From Anseranas semipalmata (taxonomy: Eukaryota; Chordata; Aves; Anseriformes; Anseranatidae), in assembly GCA_013399115.1 (NCBI GenBank), contig VXAA01005202.1, forward strand, positions 5,968 to 69,967: a stretch of 64,000 bases of DNA. The letters are read 5' to 3'. The notes below the pieces were generated by a model. The model was not told where the DNA came from and did no database searches. It worked only from the letters and a program-made list of their open reading frames with translations. The stretch's first letter is position 1. Every line of letters begins with the position of its first letter. Below are positions 1-10,638 of the stretch, in pieces. A program made the position numbers and the translations under genes.

Positions 1-120
1 CGGGCCCGAGCCCCCGAAGCCGTGGGGCTGGGGGCCGCGGCCGCCGTCGCGCTCCGGTGGCCGCAGGGCAGCAGCACCGGGGCCGGAGCCGATCTCCCTG
101 CGCTAACCCAGCGGGGCAGA
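1..120. promoter_or_regulatory. CpG island, cut by the left window edge
   Basis: The first 120 bases are strongly GC-rich with a dense series of CpG dinucleotides, in sharp contrast to the AT-rich DNA from about 320 on. In vertebrates such islands usually mark promoters or first exons. The island is cut by the window edge, so neither its full length nor the direction of transcription can be judged. An 87-codon frame (57-320, +) runs out of it but has no recognisable domain, and its stop overlaps an AATAAA word at 316-321. Confidence 0.6.
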
Positions 121-714
121 CACATGGGCACTTGGGGCTGGAAGTCAAGTTTGTGGGTTTGGAGGGGGCCAAGGCCTTGCTTCGGCGTGTAAATGCTTCT
201 GCTCCCCATAAACTGGCAGAGCGGGCTAAAGTGAACATGTGCGGTTCAGCATCTGTTCAGCTAGATGCATCTCACGGAGGAACATTGGCTTTTCACCTCC
301 AGGTCCTAAATGGGAAATAAAAAGAGGTTGATGTCGTCTATTCTGTTTGCAATTGCCTATCCTAGGATTAAATAGCTCTCCATTTTTCTGGCTGTCTTTC
401 ATTTAACTGTTTGGAGACCAGAGATGGAAAATATTTGCAGAGAAGAAAAGAATAGCTGCATGGGATCATTTGCAATTCAGTGTGAAAATATTCTAACAAA
501 CCCATTTCTATCCCAGCGCAGTTGAAAAAATAGCACATAGCCGTCAACAGCCCATTCCGCTCTGCTGGACAGCACGGAAAGTTTTAGGCAACTAAATTCC
601 TAATCGGAGACAGCAGCAAACAGCACAATCATGTCTTTGACTAAACTGTGTGGCAGCTTGAATTGCGAAAACTGTTCGTAAGGGCTAAAATATTACAGTT
701 TTGGTAAAGGGGAG
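121..714. other. non-coding stretch, nothing recognised
   Basis: Base composition falls from GC-rich to AT-rich between the two CpG islands. I see no exon with convincing splice sites, no repeat I recognise and no RNA gene. The segment could be the start of an intron if the island at the left edge holds a first exon reading rightward; that is inference only. Confidence 0.4.
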
Positions 715-1260
715 GCTTCCCGCGAGTGGCAAAGCGTGCAGCCTGCGGGACGAGAAGCGGGAGGAGCGCAGCTCGGGCTGGCGCACGGGAGGCAGCGCCT
801 GGAAGGCGTCGGGATGCGGCCGTGCCGGGGGGCCGCCCGCCCAGCGGACTGTCGCCGACAGAGAAATCAGAGTCGCGTACGCGTCACTCCCTGCCCGTTG
901 TCCCCGCTACCAGGGCCGGGACACTCCGCGTTAAAATGGGCTTGGGGAAGGATGAGCAGGCCCCGAGCCGCCCCCGGGTCCTCCAGCGGGTCCCCCAGGG
1001 GGTCTCCCAAGGGGTCCCCCCGCCCCCAGCCCCCGGCCCGCTTCAGCCCGCTCTGGCCGCCGGGGCTCGGGGCTGCCGCGGCCGGACAGTGCCCACTTGT
1101 GGCTGAGCTGCTGGGGAGCACAAGGTGCAGCGGGCACAAGGCTCCTGGAGAACGCAGTGCTTGGTCTGTCTACAGCCGAGTCTTGCTCGCATTGGACATC
1201 CCCAGGTGGGAAGGAAGGGAGGAACACGGGAACGGAGGCGCCCGCGTATCCATTCCGAGT
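715..1260. promoter_or_regulatory. CpG island
   Basis: A dense CpG block begins at about 715 and is strongest to about 930; GC stays high to about 1100, with scattered CpG to about 1260. Several overlapping frames on both strands stay open here (for example 736-1263 + and 931-1311 -), as expected where AT-rich stop codons are rare, so they are not evidence for a protein. With the island at 1-120 this looks like a promoter or first-exon region. No TATA box or defined start site is visible. Confidence 0.6.
976..1023. repeat. 12-bp GC-rich minisatellite, four units
   Basis: Four consecutive 12-bp units begin at 976, 988, 1000 and 1012. Each starts with GGGTC and continues with a C-rich half; the first reads GGGTCCTCCAGC. 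The period of exactly four codons makes repeated Gly-Val-Pro or Gly-Asp-Pro words in overlapping frames, which explains some repetitive open frames here. The alternating G and C runs could form non-B DNA. Confidence 0.85.
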
Positions 1261-1469
1261 TAAAGCTTGTGTGAATGCCCAGCACCAGGAAGAATCCCAC
1301 CACCGCACCATTCACGGCGGTCATGCACAGGCCAACAGGGCTCTCATGCTCTGGCATCTAAAAGCCTTCTTGGAGGAGTGGTTGGTTATGGATTATCCGT
1401 TTGCCTTGCAATAACACTTAGCAGACTCTGTTAAGGATTGAGGCTCTCTTATGCTCGGCTGCTCTATAT

Positions 1470-1520
1470 GGAGCCAGATGACAATCCCTGGCCCCGGGGT
1501 CTAAGAAAGAGGACAAAGTA
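1470..1520 (-). repeat. possible fragment of ancient L3/MIR-type repeat
   Basis: The words around 1480-1510 (ACAATCCCTGGCCCC, then GTCTAAG) resemble the segment ACAGTCCCTGCCCC...CAATCTAA found near the 3' tail of an old amniote repeat. The same segment is clearer at 2875-2985. The fragment is short and decayed, so the call is weak. Confidence 0.3.
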
Positions 1521-1599
1521 AGTGGCTGCATCTTGAATAAAGCAAGAAGAGAAAGTGTCAAAAATACAGTAAGCTATTGGTGAGAAATGGTGGAGCTGA

Positions 1600-1712
1600 G
1601 GACAAAAGGACATTGCTAACTCCTGTGTACTCTATGAGCCTTTTTCCGCTCTGGCTGAAGTCAGTGGCAAAATGCCTCTTGCTATTTCAAGTGCAAAATC
1701 AAACCTTAATCA
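1600..1712. repeat. ancient palindromic amniote repeat fragment
   Basis: GCTGAAGTCAGTGGCAAAA followed by a decayed complement and a tail reading AAATCAAACC matches the layout of an old repeat family in which GAAGTCAATGGCAAAACTCC lies beside its near-complement. The 150-codon frame that overlaps it (1577-2029 +) runs into a poly-T tract and is not credible as a gene. Confidence 0.4.
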
Positions 1713-2013
1713 CCTTATTGCATGGTGATGTCATGATCACATTTAGCTCTCAAATAAGATTCTGCATCTTGTTTTTCTACAGTCTTAGACAAGTGTATCT
1801 CCATGCAGTGCTGTGTATTACCTGGTATCAAGACAGAACCACTGAGAACGTGATAAACCAAATCTCAGGACAAACTGTAGAAGCGGGATGTGTAGTCACG
1901 GTGAAGATGTCTTGCATATGTGATTTAGGAATTACATTGCAACATGTACTCTGTGCTCTACTGCATCACTCTGAACAATGCTTCATTAATACTTCCTATG
2001 GAAAAAAAAACTC

Positions 2014-2027
2014 TTTTTTTTTTTTTT
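2014..2027. repeat. poly-T tract
   Basis: A run of 14 T, preceded by a run of nine A a few bases upstream. It is a simple mononucleotide tract; no retroposed body is recognisable next to it. Confidence 0.9.
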
Positions 2028-2874
2028 AATTTAGAACAATTAAATAGCTAATAAGTCATCAAAAATGGCCATGTGAGCTTGGAGGAGGGAGCTTACTAAA
2101 TATTCCTTTCTAAATATGACTATATAACTCATATCTGTTGTCAAAATGAAGGAATAAAACTGAGGCCTCGGACGGAATCAGTTGCATCAGGTTTATTTGG
2201 CCTTGTATTTTTCTTGATTTTTCCAACTTTTTCATGTAATCAGTAAACACTGATTCTCATCCGTTATCCTTAGATTTGAGAGTCTCAGGCGATGGGTAAG
2301 GAACTATAGCTCCAGTCACAGCTTCCTACTCCGCCTTAACCAAAAGCTGTCCATAGCCAGTTAAGGTCTTGTGGCACACTGAAGTGAAAGGGAAAGGTAA
2401 AGCAGGCTCACATCCACCCAAGCTTGGCCTCCCTTTCCAGCCGTGTCAGGCTGCAGACTGCACCTCCAGGATGAACTCCACCGCCAGCCCCAAGCGCGTT
2501 TCTTGCTGTCAGACACGTTCTGGACAAGATGCATAATTGTTTTGGGGCAAACTGTTTCCTTAGGGCTGTCTCTTGGGCAGCTTGCCTGAGCCAGAAACAT
2601 GCTCTGAAATTCAGATCAGAAACATTAGCAACCACCAAACAAAAACATGCAGCACACACAGGCAGCCAAAATACAATAAATAACCTGTCAGGTCGCTGCT
2701 ATGCAAATACTTTCAGTTAGGTACAGCAGTACTATATTACCTTCAAAAAGTTCATTAAAAAGTTCCCCTAAGCTGTGTTTTTTACCCACAGCTCTCACTT
2801 TTCAGGCCACTCACCATTCAGCTTGCAGAGATCGTCGGGCACCGGCTGCGTTATTTTGCATTCCTGTTTGTACA

Positions 2875-2985
2875 AGTATTGTGCCAGGCAAGCAGGCTCT
2901 GCGGCAAGGAGGAGAAACATCGAACAAAAGGATGGTCCCTGCCCCAGAGCACTTCCAATCTAAATATAAGGTACAAAACAGAGAG
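2875..2985 (-). repeat. ancient L3/MIR-type repeat, tail region
   Basis: In order, the segment holds ATTGTGCCAGGC, an AACATCGAACAAAAGGATGG block, TCCCTGCCCCAGAGC and CCAATCTAAATATAAGG. These correspond to the antisense reading of an old repeat tail whose usual words are ATTGTGCTAGGC, ACAAAAAGACAGTCCCTGCCCC and TTACAATCTAA. The order of four separate words makes chance similarity unlikely. The sense copy of the same tail is seen at 29359-29486. Confidence 0.6.
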
Positions 2986-3033
2986 GGGAAAAAAAAAAAA
3001 AAAAAAAAAAGGAAAAGAAAAAGAAAAAGAAAA
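2980..3033. repeat. polypurine tract with A22 and GAAAAA units
   Basis: An uninterrupted purine strand contains 22 A (2989-3010) followed by GGAAAAG and repeated GAAAAA units. It could be the degraded poly-A end of a retroposon or a simple slippage tract. Frames crossing it encode poly-Lys on one strand and poly-Phe on the other and are artefacts. Confidence 0.9.
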
Positions 3034-6000
3034 CAGCAGGTGGAGACAGGGAAGTGAAAAGAAAGGATGAGACAGTGCTGATTGGTGCGATAGCGAGCGG
3101 CCTCAGCACAGCAGCTGCTATCTGGCATCAAATTCTTTGCATAAGTGATGGCTGGATGGGGCCCATAGGGAACTTGCCAGCACATTTTACCACATGAGCC
3201 ATACGTTTTGTGTCACAACTGCCAAAAGCACTTTGGGGTTGTAAGGATGGTTTGTGGTTGTGGCTTGGCAAAAAGCGTAAGAAGGCAAGAGTGTGTGCCT
3301 TCTGACTGTGCTGATACACCAAGAAGAAAGAAAAAAAAATAGCAAGACTCTCAAGCCCAGTCCTTGTGACACTATCATGAAAAGAAATGTTTATTTGTAA
3401 CGAGAGAGCGGATTTGTGAAGCCCCAAACCCAGCTGGCAGGCTCCAGTGATCTGGAAGCAGCACTCTGAAAGCCTCCCCAGCCTCAGCCCCCTCCCCGAC
3501 CCATCCCAGCTGCGGGCGCAGGTGCCCAGCCCCGGTCAGCAGCGCCCACGGCTCCGCCGGGCTGTGCCGGAGGAAGGCTGGGAGCAGCGCCTGGGAGCTG
3601 CCGGCTCCTGCGAGCAGCAGCCAGATGTTCACAGGAGGTTGGGTAGGAGCTGGACTGCCCCAGGTTTTTTGCTTGCCTGTATCTGGCATGAGACACACCT
3701 CAGTTTGGAAACCTTGATCCTTATTAGGTTACACTTCTAGTTCAAAAATCATTCATGTCAGTTTGAAAACCACATCCTTTAAAACATCGTGTACTTTTAC
3801 ATTCTTTCTCTCCCCCCCCCAGGTCCATTGCCTTTAATTTAGCAAGGTTTTAAGACAATCATGCTCTTGAACTCTGAGCTGCTCGCAGGCATCTAAAAAA
3901 GTAATTGGAGCGTTTAGGCTTTAAATGGATTCTCTTTTCAATCTAAATGGTATCACACATCAGAGATGTCAGAATGAGTGGCTAAAGAGAGATTAGAAAT
4001 TCTCCTAAACAGTCTGGTAATTAAATCGTCTATACATCCACATACTTGGTTGAAGAAACTCTGACTGCCCTAGGCACCATCTCCCCTGTGCTCCCACCAT
4101 CCTCTGAACATGTGCTGCCAAAAGCCAACACCTGATCCCGCCTGAAAACATTGGGTGTCAGTCCTGCTGTCGGCTGTCCGTCTGGGATGTCACAGCGCCT
4201 CTCTCTGAAGGAACACTGTTGTCTCAGTGGAGCATCCTGAAGTTATCTCAGTGCCTGGCTCCAGCCAGCAGTTGGTAGAATTAGGCACCATCCCACCTTG
4301 GGGATTTATGCCTTCACCTTTTTGTTCCTCCCATAAATTATCCAGTGCCTATAAACCATTGCAAACAGGAATATGGTGAATAATGGCTAAATTCTGCTCC
4401 AAGTTCAGACCTGAGAGCAGTTGTTATAATTAATCCATGTTAGTTACTTATCTTTTTAATTACTTCTATGGTTACAAGTTTTTCTCTTCTCTGTGAACAG
4501 TCATAAAACCTCAGGATAATGTCTGGTACAAGTGCAAGAGGTGCTCTGGCCAAGGACGCTCTTGTGCTCTGTCCCCGAGTGCTCCCCGGCACCGAAAGGA
4601 GGCTACAGCGAGCATCAGAGTGCTCAGTACCACAGCAATGTGCTGCACATACCCTCTCTGCAATGTCCAGCCTGCCAGTAACAGCATGGCAAAGGTGCTA
4701 TAAAGAAAATGAATTCTTCATCTTCCTGTGTACCTCATTCTAGACCCATGCATTGATCTTAAAGCAGCACACACTTGAAGTGGACCTCTTTGCTGACAAG
4801 TGGCCCAAATGATCACTCTTTAATGTTCTTAGCTATCGCCTGTTTGTTTTCTTTCCTTACTTAACTCACAGAGGAGCTGCTGCACAGATGCTCTCACTTT
4901 TTGTTCATCTAACTGAATTTGGAGAGCTGCGTGCGGGCTCATTCCTGACACAAGAACATAGATAGGCCCTTTTCCTACTCCTTCTCTTCCAAAATAATTT
5001 AAAAGTATGAAGAAGTCAACAGCTGAGAAGGCAATGCAAAAGTTTTTCTATACTTCTCACTGTGCTCAGTAATGTGGAAATGGCAATGGCCGCTCTTTTA
5101 GCAACCGCATCTCTCTTATCTAGGTAATTGTTACAATAGCTCTGGGATACATAGTCTCAAATACATGCTACCAGCTATACAAATAGATAACATTTTAAAG
5201 TCACCAGCATTGATTCTAACCATATCAACTAACCCTTACCAAACATCTTGTCCGAAAAAAAACCAACAACTGTATTCCTCTATTCTGTCATTACGTTTGT
5301 GTGGTCCCTTTCCGAGCAGGCCAGCTGACAGTAACAATGAAGTGTTAACCCTAAACAATAGAATCTTCCCTGTGGATCTTATATTCTGCCAGTTTCTTCA
5401 CGCCTGGGAAGGAGTTTGGTGACTCAGACCAGCCCAGTAACCAGAGGTAACCATGCAATATGTAGGGTAACTCCAGCAGGTTCCTCCAGGGCACTTGTTC
5501 ACACCCTCTGCCACAAGCCACAAAGCACCCAAGTGCTGCTCTACAGATTTCAGGTATTTCATACCAAATAGCGACCTTGCAGTCAGCACCTCTGAGCCAC
5601 TGGGCCTGGGGAGTGTGCATCATCAAGGGAGAAAACCCCTGCATCTTAAGTGCAGTTTAAAAACAGAATTAATATTTTTTAAGCACCACCCTCCCTCGTC
5701 CTGAGCTAACAGCACCAAAGCAGCCATGCCCACAGAGTCCAAGAACGAAGTGGCAGGGCATGACAAACCAGCTCTCTTCCACGTGTCTGCAGCCTCCACA
5801 TTTGCTGTTTCATTTGGGCTTTCTGAAAATGCTGTTCAATGAACTGAATTACTTTCAGTTGTAAATCTAAGATGGAAAAACGCAATATTAGTCATATCTG
5901 CTCTCTATCCCTCAAGTAATATCCATATGCACATTCCTTCCCCTTGCCAATCTCTGTTTGCTCATGACTCTGCTGGATTTTAAGCAAAGGTCCTTGCATA

Positions 6001-6198
6001 TGGTAACAGCACTCCAGTGGTCACAATTCAAGGCAGCTGTAGATTTCTAGATGAAATGCAATATGGAAGTCCTTAAAACAAACGGAGTCTCTTCTCTTGG
6101 ACCTGTAAATACAGAAGGGCTTGACATCCACTAAATAGATGCAACAGCTCATTCCTGCTGCTTCTGAAGCTCACTGGAGGAAGCAGGGCTTGTCATTT
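3034..6198. other. non-coding stretch, nothing recognised
   Basis: About 3.2 kb of mixed composition. GC rises at 3470-3660, where overlapping open frames occur on both strands without a recognisable product. A C9 run followed by AGGTCC at 3812 looks like an isolated splice acceptor, but no open exon follows. No repeat family, RNA gene or CpG island is apparent. Confidence 0.4.
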
Positions 6199-6398
6199 AG
6201 TGTAGTAATTATAATGATTCATTATAATGATTATTAATTATAATCATGTAATCACAGTAATGATTAATAATTATAGTCATTACTATTCATATTAGAAGAG
6301 GACTTAGAGGCCTCAGTCAGAACATGGGCCTCATTGTGCCTCATGGGGCATGGACAGACAGTCAGGGGCACTAATGACATGGGGACCGCAGTCAAGGA
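6199..6398 (-). repeat. ancient L3/MIR-type repeat with decayed TAA tail
   Basis: An AT-rich block made of TAAT and ATTA words (about 6205-6295) is followed by TTAGAGGCCTCAGTCAG, then CATGGGCCTCATTGTGCCT and ACAGACAGTC. This is the order expected for the minus-strand reading of the repeat tail: TAA microsatellite, CCTAGAGGCCCCAGTCA, GGGCCCCATTGTGCTAGG, AGACAGTCCCTGCC. The AT block has several self-complementary stretches, which this origin explains. Confidence 0.6.
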
Positions 6399-7127
6399 CC
6401 CAGAGCCTTCAGATCTGTGTCCTGCGCTTGCTTAATGCAATATACATAACGCAACGGGGAGCCACAGGGGGTGTGGATGGAAATGTGCCCTTCTGTCAGG
6501 GAGAGGGGGCCAAAAGGCAAAGGATACACTGGGGAATGACAGTGGGACTACGACAGGAGAAACACCAGGTGACAGTGACAACTTAGAGAAGTGACCTGTG
6601 GCTGGAATGTGTGCAAAAATAGTGTCTGTTTCTGTGCACCCCCTCATTCTCCCCCCCCTGGTGTGGGTGAGATGGGGTGCTGGGGCAATCACTGCCCAGT
6701 GCCGGGGGCTGCCAGCTCGTCGGGCTATTCCTGCCCAGTCAGGTCGTGCAGATGTCCTCCTCAAGGTGTGTTCTGATCCAGCGCTGCTTGAAAATTGCCC
6801 TGACTTCTCCAGCACCCTTCTCCATGTCACTTCGTGGTTTAAACTTTTGACTCTGAGATTTAAAAATACTACCCTCAAATGCTTGTGTAAATGCTCATTA
6901 TATCTCATTATACCATAACTTCTACCAAGCAAAGGATGACAATCTATCCTGCCTGCGTAGGAAGTGTCTGCAGTAATTGCCCAGCCTGCAGTTTGCTGTC
7001 ATCGAGCCTCTGCAGCACACTTTGCTCACCCCTGAAGTTTGCTCTCTGCAGCAGTTTAACATTGCATGATAATGCAAGAGCCTAACGCTGCATGCTCAGA
7101 GGCCTTGCGGAGCCAAGGTACTACCAA

Positions 7128-7200
7128 AATTTCTGGGCCTGATCACGAGTGTAAAGATAAGTGTGCATAAGTCTTTGCAAGATTAAACCCTTGGCCTTTT
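7128..7200. repeat. ancient palindromic amniote repeat fragment
   Basis: GGGCCTGATCACGAGTGTAA and then GTGCATAAGTCTTTGCAAG resemble an old family with words such as GGGCCTGATCCTGC and CTTATGCACGTG. Only one arm is preserved. I cannot assign a formal family name. Confidence 0.45.
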
Positions 7201-8499
7201 GTTCTGCCTGTGCACAAATTGCTGCTTGCTTGCCTCCTCCTTGTACCTGTTTAGCTTTGAAGATGCAAGAAGTAGGAAGCTCTGCACCCAGTGCTGCAAT
7301 TTCTCTGTTCTTCTCCAGTTTGCTCCTAAACTGAAATGTCTTTGTTCTTCTAGTCTAGTCCCATATTGCTTGGTTAACTAGTAAAAGCTATTGGGATTAT
7401 TTGATTTAGAGACTGCAGGACAGATTCAACTAGTGAGGTGTAAGCCAATCTGACTTAACTAACTTAAAAGGTGTCTATACTAGATCAAGTGATAGAAACA
7501 AGGAACAAAGCTTAATTTCCCAGGGTTTGTAAAATGTGTGACAATCCATTACTTCAAAAACTGGGGAATATAAAAAAGGTGACACTTTATACGTCGTCCT
7601 CCCAAGTCCCCAAAACAGGGAGAAGCACAGGTGAGAATAGGCTTATCTTGTTATTATCAAACACTGCAAAGTTGATCTCATATTGCATGGGCAGATCTGC
7701 TACAAACTTCATTAGGAAACTTAATGAAAGCAAATTCGGTATGTGCTCCATGACACAATGCAGAAGAGAAAAACAGGAGCAGCCCTGGAGGTACTTGGGT
7801 TCTTTCAGTAACGCAGGAGAAGATACTGGCTGGTGCGCAGGTACAGATGTCTTTGTTTCTACAGGACAGTGTTGCTGCTTAGCAAAGAATTGCATGATGT
7901 GAGGGGATTCTTCAGGGGATCATTTTGTTATTATTAAAAAGCTTTGCATCCCTAGGTATTCTCAATAAAAACATCCATGGAAAGAAAAGCCAAGGCTGGA
8001 AAATGAAGTTTGGAAATGACAAAGTTAAAGCTTTCTTATGAGCCGGTTCCTGATTACGTGATCACATATGTATGTTGAACAGGGAGCGAGGCGGAGCTGG
8101 AGAGTCCAAGCGAGTGAGTTATGGTGGAGCCTTGTCTGATTCACTACAAAGGTTAGATGGTATGCACTCTATGAGACATGTGGCCGCGCAGCAAACAATG
8201 AGCATAAAAATAAAAATTGAACAGCTGCCTCATTTGCTAAGCACGTCCATCTTGTACGTTGAGCAAGTCTGGGTTCCTGCAGAAAAAAAAAAAAACACCG
8301 TCTGATCATATTAGCTATATATATACACTCCATGCGGATACATCAATATCGGATGCTTTATAAGGCTGGGATATGTCCTGGACTCCAGACAGATATAAGA
8401 ATAAAAGACATCTTAGAGAATATTGCATTTTTGGCAACATGTGTTGGCTCAAAGGAATTGTAAAGGAAGTAAATTAAATACTACTAAGAATGTATATAT
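7201..8499. other. non-coding stretch, nothing recognised
   Basis: A 122-codon frame (7534-7902 +) overlaps a 102-codon frame on the other strand. Neither has a domain or a convincing splice context. A TTACGTGA word, of the PAR-bZIP or CREB type, lies near 8055. Nothing else is recognised. Confidence 0.4.
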
Positions 8500-8705
8500 T
8501 TATAGCACTTTTCATACAAGGATCCCAAAACACCTCTCAAAAAATTAAGCCTCACAACATTGCTGTGATCTGAGTAACAAGCGTAGTTTTTTCTAATGTG
8601 CAAAGTGAATCAGAAAAAGAAGAGGTAGGTTAACCAGACCATCAAGAGCAAGAATGTCTGAATTTTAGGCTCTCATTTTAACTCCCAGCCCAACTGTCTT
8701 CTGTG
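8500..8705 (+). repeat. L3-like LINE 3' end (ancient, CR1 clade)
   Basis: In order the segment reads TATAGCACTTTTCATACAAG, GATCCCAAAACACCTCTCAA, TTAAGCCTCACAACATTGCT, GTGATCTGAGTAA and, after decayed sequence, ACTCCCAGCCCAACTG. These match the order of the L3-type consensus: TATAGCGCCTTTCATCCAAGG, ATCTCAAAGCGCTTTACA, CCTCACAACACCCCTGTGAGGTAGG, and a closing ACTCCCAGTCCAGTG. This is an old copy, long inactive. Confidence 0.65.
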
Positions 8706-9617
8706 AAAACATCCAGGGAAGCTATTGATTTTCGTTCTCTCTTGCCCTTCTCCAGCAATCCAGCACTATGCTCAGGCATATGGTTAACTTAAGGCCATTG
8801 ATTGTTGGCCTAAGTTTCTGGAAAACATTTTGGAGTGCAGTAGGTATGGTCCTGCAGAGAGAAGAAGTAGGTTTATAAGAGCATCGGTCATTTTACCAAC
8901 CGTGCCTAGAATTTCCTGGACGTTACGAATGTTCAGCAGAATTCCCAGTGTCAGACTGTATTAAAATACTGTCCTCAAAAAGGAACATTCCAAATTTCCA
9001 TGATCTTTGCCAGTTTCCAATGATTTGACGTTTATTTGAGCTATTGTGCAAAGTTTTCTGTTGAGTCAGCTCATTCAGGGCTAGCTGCTGGGACCACAGA
9101 GTGTCAGCAGGACATAATTCATCTGCCGCTAATGGCAGCACAGTTTTTTGGATAGGTAATGTTCCTGCATGCAGGGAGATGCCTTTGTTAAAAAAGGAAT
9201 TAAGCGTTCCATTTCCCCTTTGGTCACCTGTTGGATTTCTTTAGGAGGAGAAATGACTGTGGTATCTTTCTGGGGTGAGAAGAGGGAGAAGCAATATATT
9301 GATTTAAATTATGCCAATGGCATCCTGTTCCCTGTATCATCCGTGCTGCTTTGTGTCTTTGTTGGCTTTTTAGCTGATTTGATTTTATCTTTCTGGTTCC
9401 TACAAGTACGCACACACCTGCTCGACCTCTGCATTGTCAGTTTATTCTTAGGGGAATTTTCCCAAGTGCTCATACCAAGCTCTTTTACTTTATAAGAGAA
9501 GAACTACCCAGAAAGATTACGCCTTGCTCTTGCAGTATGAGCTACAGTTGAACAAAATTTCCCTGGCTGCACAGTGAGCCCAGGTCTTTGAGCCCACATA
9601 TGCTTTTTGTGTGTGTG

Positions 9618-9635
9618 TTTTTTTTTTTTTTTTTT
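9618..9635. repeat. poly-T tract after a short GT run
   Basis: A run of 18 T directly after GTGTGTGTG (9609-9617). It is a simple repeat with nothing else attached. Confidence 0.9.
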
Positions 9636-9738
9636 GTTAACTGTTCTCAAAAATAAGTCTGCATGGAGCTCTAATTAGCTTTTACCTCCGTAGATGGGAC
9701 ATCTTGGCTTGAAGATAGAATTCGGGTTGACTTAATTG

Positions 9739-9856
9739 CTTAGATCTTAAGCTGCGCAAGGCAAAGACCCTGTGTGCTGCGTGCCTGTGTAGTACCTCGC
9801 AGCGCTGGAACCAGCCTGACGTTCCTCAGCAAGACCTCAATGCAAATAATGAATGC
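9739..9856 (+). repeat. ancient L3/MIR-type repeat, sense tail
   Basis: TTAGATCTTAAGCTGCGCAA, GGCAAAGACCCTGTGTGCTG, TGTGTAGTACCTCGCAG and CAATGCAAATAATGAAT follow the order of the old tail: TAGATTGTAAGCTCTTTGGG, GCAGGGACTGTCT, TGTACAGCGCCTAGCA, ATACAAATAATAAAT. The copy is diverged, but the spacing is preserved. Confidence 0.55.
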
Positions 9857-9859
9857 AGC

Positions 9860-10320
9860 TACATAAGAGGACATTGAGTGACTCATTCTAAACCACAAGA
9901 TGTTTGGACTGCAAATAAAGAAAGATATGTGGGATATAATCTGCTGCTGAGTTTTAACACAATTCCTATTAACTTTGAGCTACGCACGGACAGAACAATA
10001 GCAGGCTATAGATTTTGTTTCCGTCCTCGACATTTTACTAGTGCTGTGAGACTAAAACGTTTTGAAGGTTATATCCAACGTCCTGCGGAACGAACGACAA
10101 ATGTCAACTCTTACACTCCTGCAAGATCTGAGCAGGAATAAGACAACTCTATAGACTGAGGCAAGTTTATTATTACAAATACCTTATTAAATCTAAATGG
10201 TAATGGCATTCCAATTAGCTCATTGTTAGGAATCTTTCATGTTTGACTTTCATTTAGACTGATTACGGGAATAATGCAGACCCTGTATAAGTAATTGGCA
10301 CAAAATAAAAGCATTTGAGC
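9860..10320. other. AT-rich segment retaining clustered CpG; possible conserved element
   Basis: An 87-codon frame (9878-10141 +) lies here. Between about 9980 and 10110 this AT-rich DNA carries roughly eight CpG dinucleotides. CpG decays quickly in methylated vertebrate DNA, so the cluster may mean low methylation or selective constraint. The frame has no recognised domain or splice context. From 10190 to 10320 the sequence holds ATTAGCTCATT and GTAATTGGC words suitable for homeodomain factors. Function is unproven. Confidence 0.3.
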
Positions 10321-10588
10321 TGCAAAAACCCTCCTAGAGGCTGCGCTCTTTTAAAAAAATATATAAATAAAAGCTTCCTATCTTTCCCAGCTCATGAGCT
10401 CTCTCTGTTCACCATAATAATGAGACAACCCATTGAGTCTCCTGTGGGCCTGGTGGTATCGCAGTCCCCTTTTACCTTCCCCTCTCTTCTCAGCAGCTGT
10501 AGGGGGGCTCCTTCTCTTTCCCTCTCCGCCCTCCCATTCCCTGCTCCCGTTGCCGCAAGCCTCGGCACCATTCCATTGATCCTGCCCC

Positions 10589-10638
10589 NNNNNNNNNNNN
10601 NNNNNNNNNNNNNNNNNNNNNNNNNNNNNNNNNNNNNN
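10589..10638. other. assembly gap (50 N)
   Basis: Exactly 50 N flanked by C-rich sequence on both sides (CCTGCCCC before, TCCCCCCCCTCC after). The round length suggests a fixed placeholder, so the true gap size is unknown. GC-rich sequence or a C homopolymer is the likely reason for read dropout. Frames read across it are meaningless. Confidence 0.99.

Noticed and set aside
57..320. 87-codon frame leaving the left CpG island, ending at an AATAAA word
   Set aside because: No recognisable domain and no evidence of the transcript's start; the AATAAA overlaps the stop and has no clear downstream GU-rich element.
736..1263. 175-codon frame in the second CpG island
   Set aside because: Several frames on both strands are open because the region is GC-rich; the product is low-complexity and partly from a 12-bp minisatellite.
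1577..2029. 150-codon plus-strand frame
   Set aside because: It contains an ancient repeat fragment and ends in a poly-Phe run from a T tract.
6199..6300. AT-rich self-complementary block as a replication origin or cruciform
   Set aside because: Its position next to a recognisable repeat tail is better explained as a decayed TAA microsatellite.
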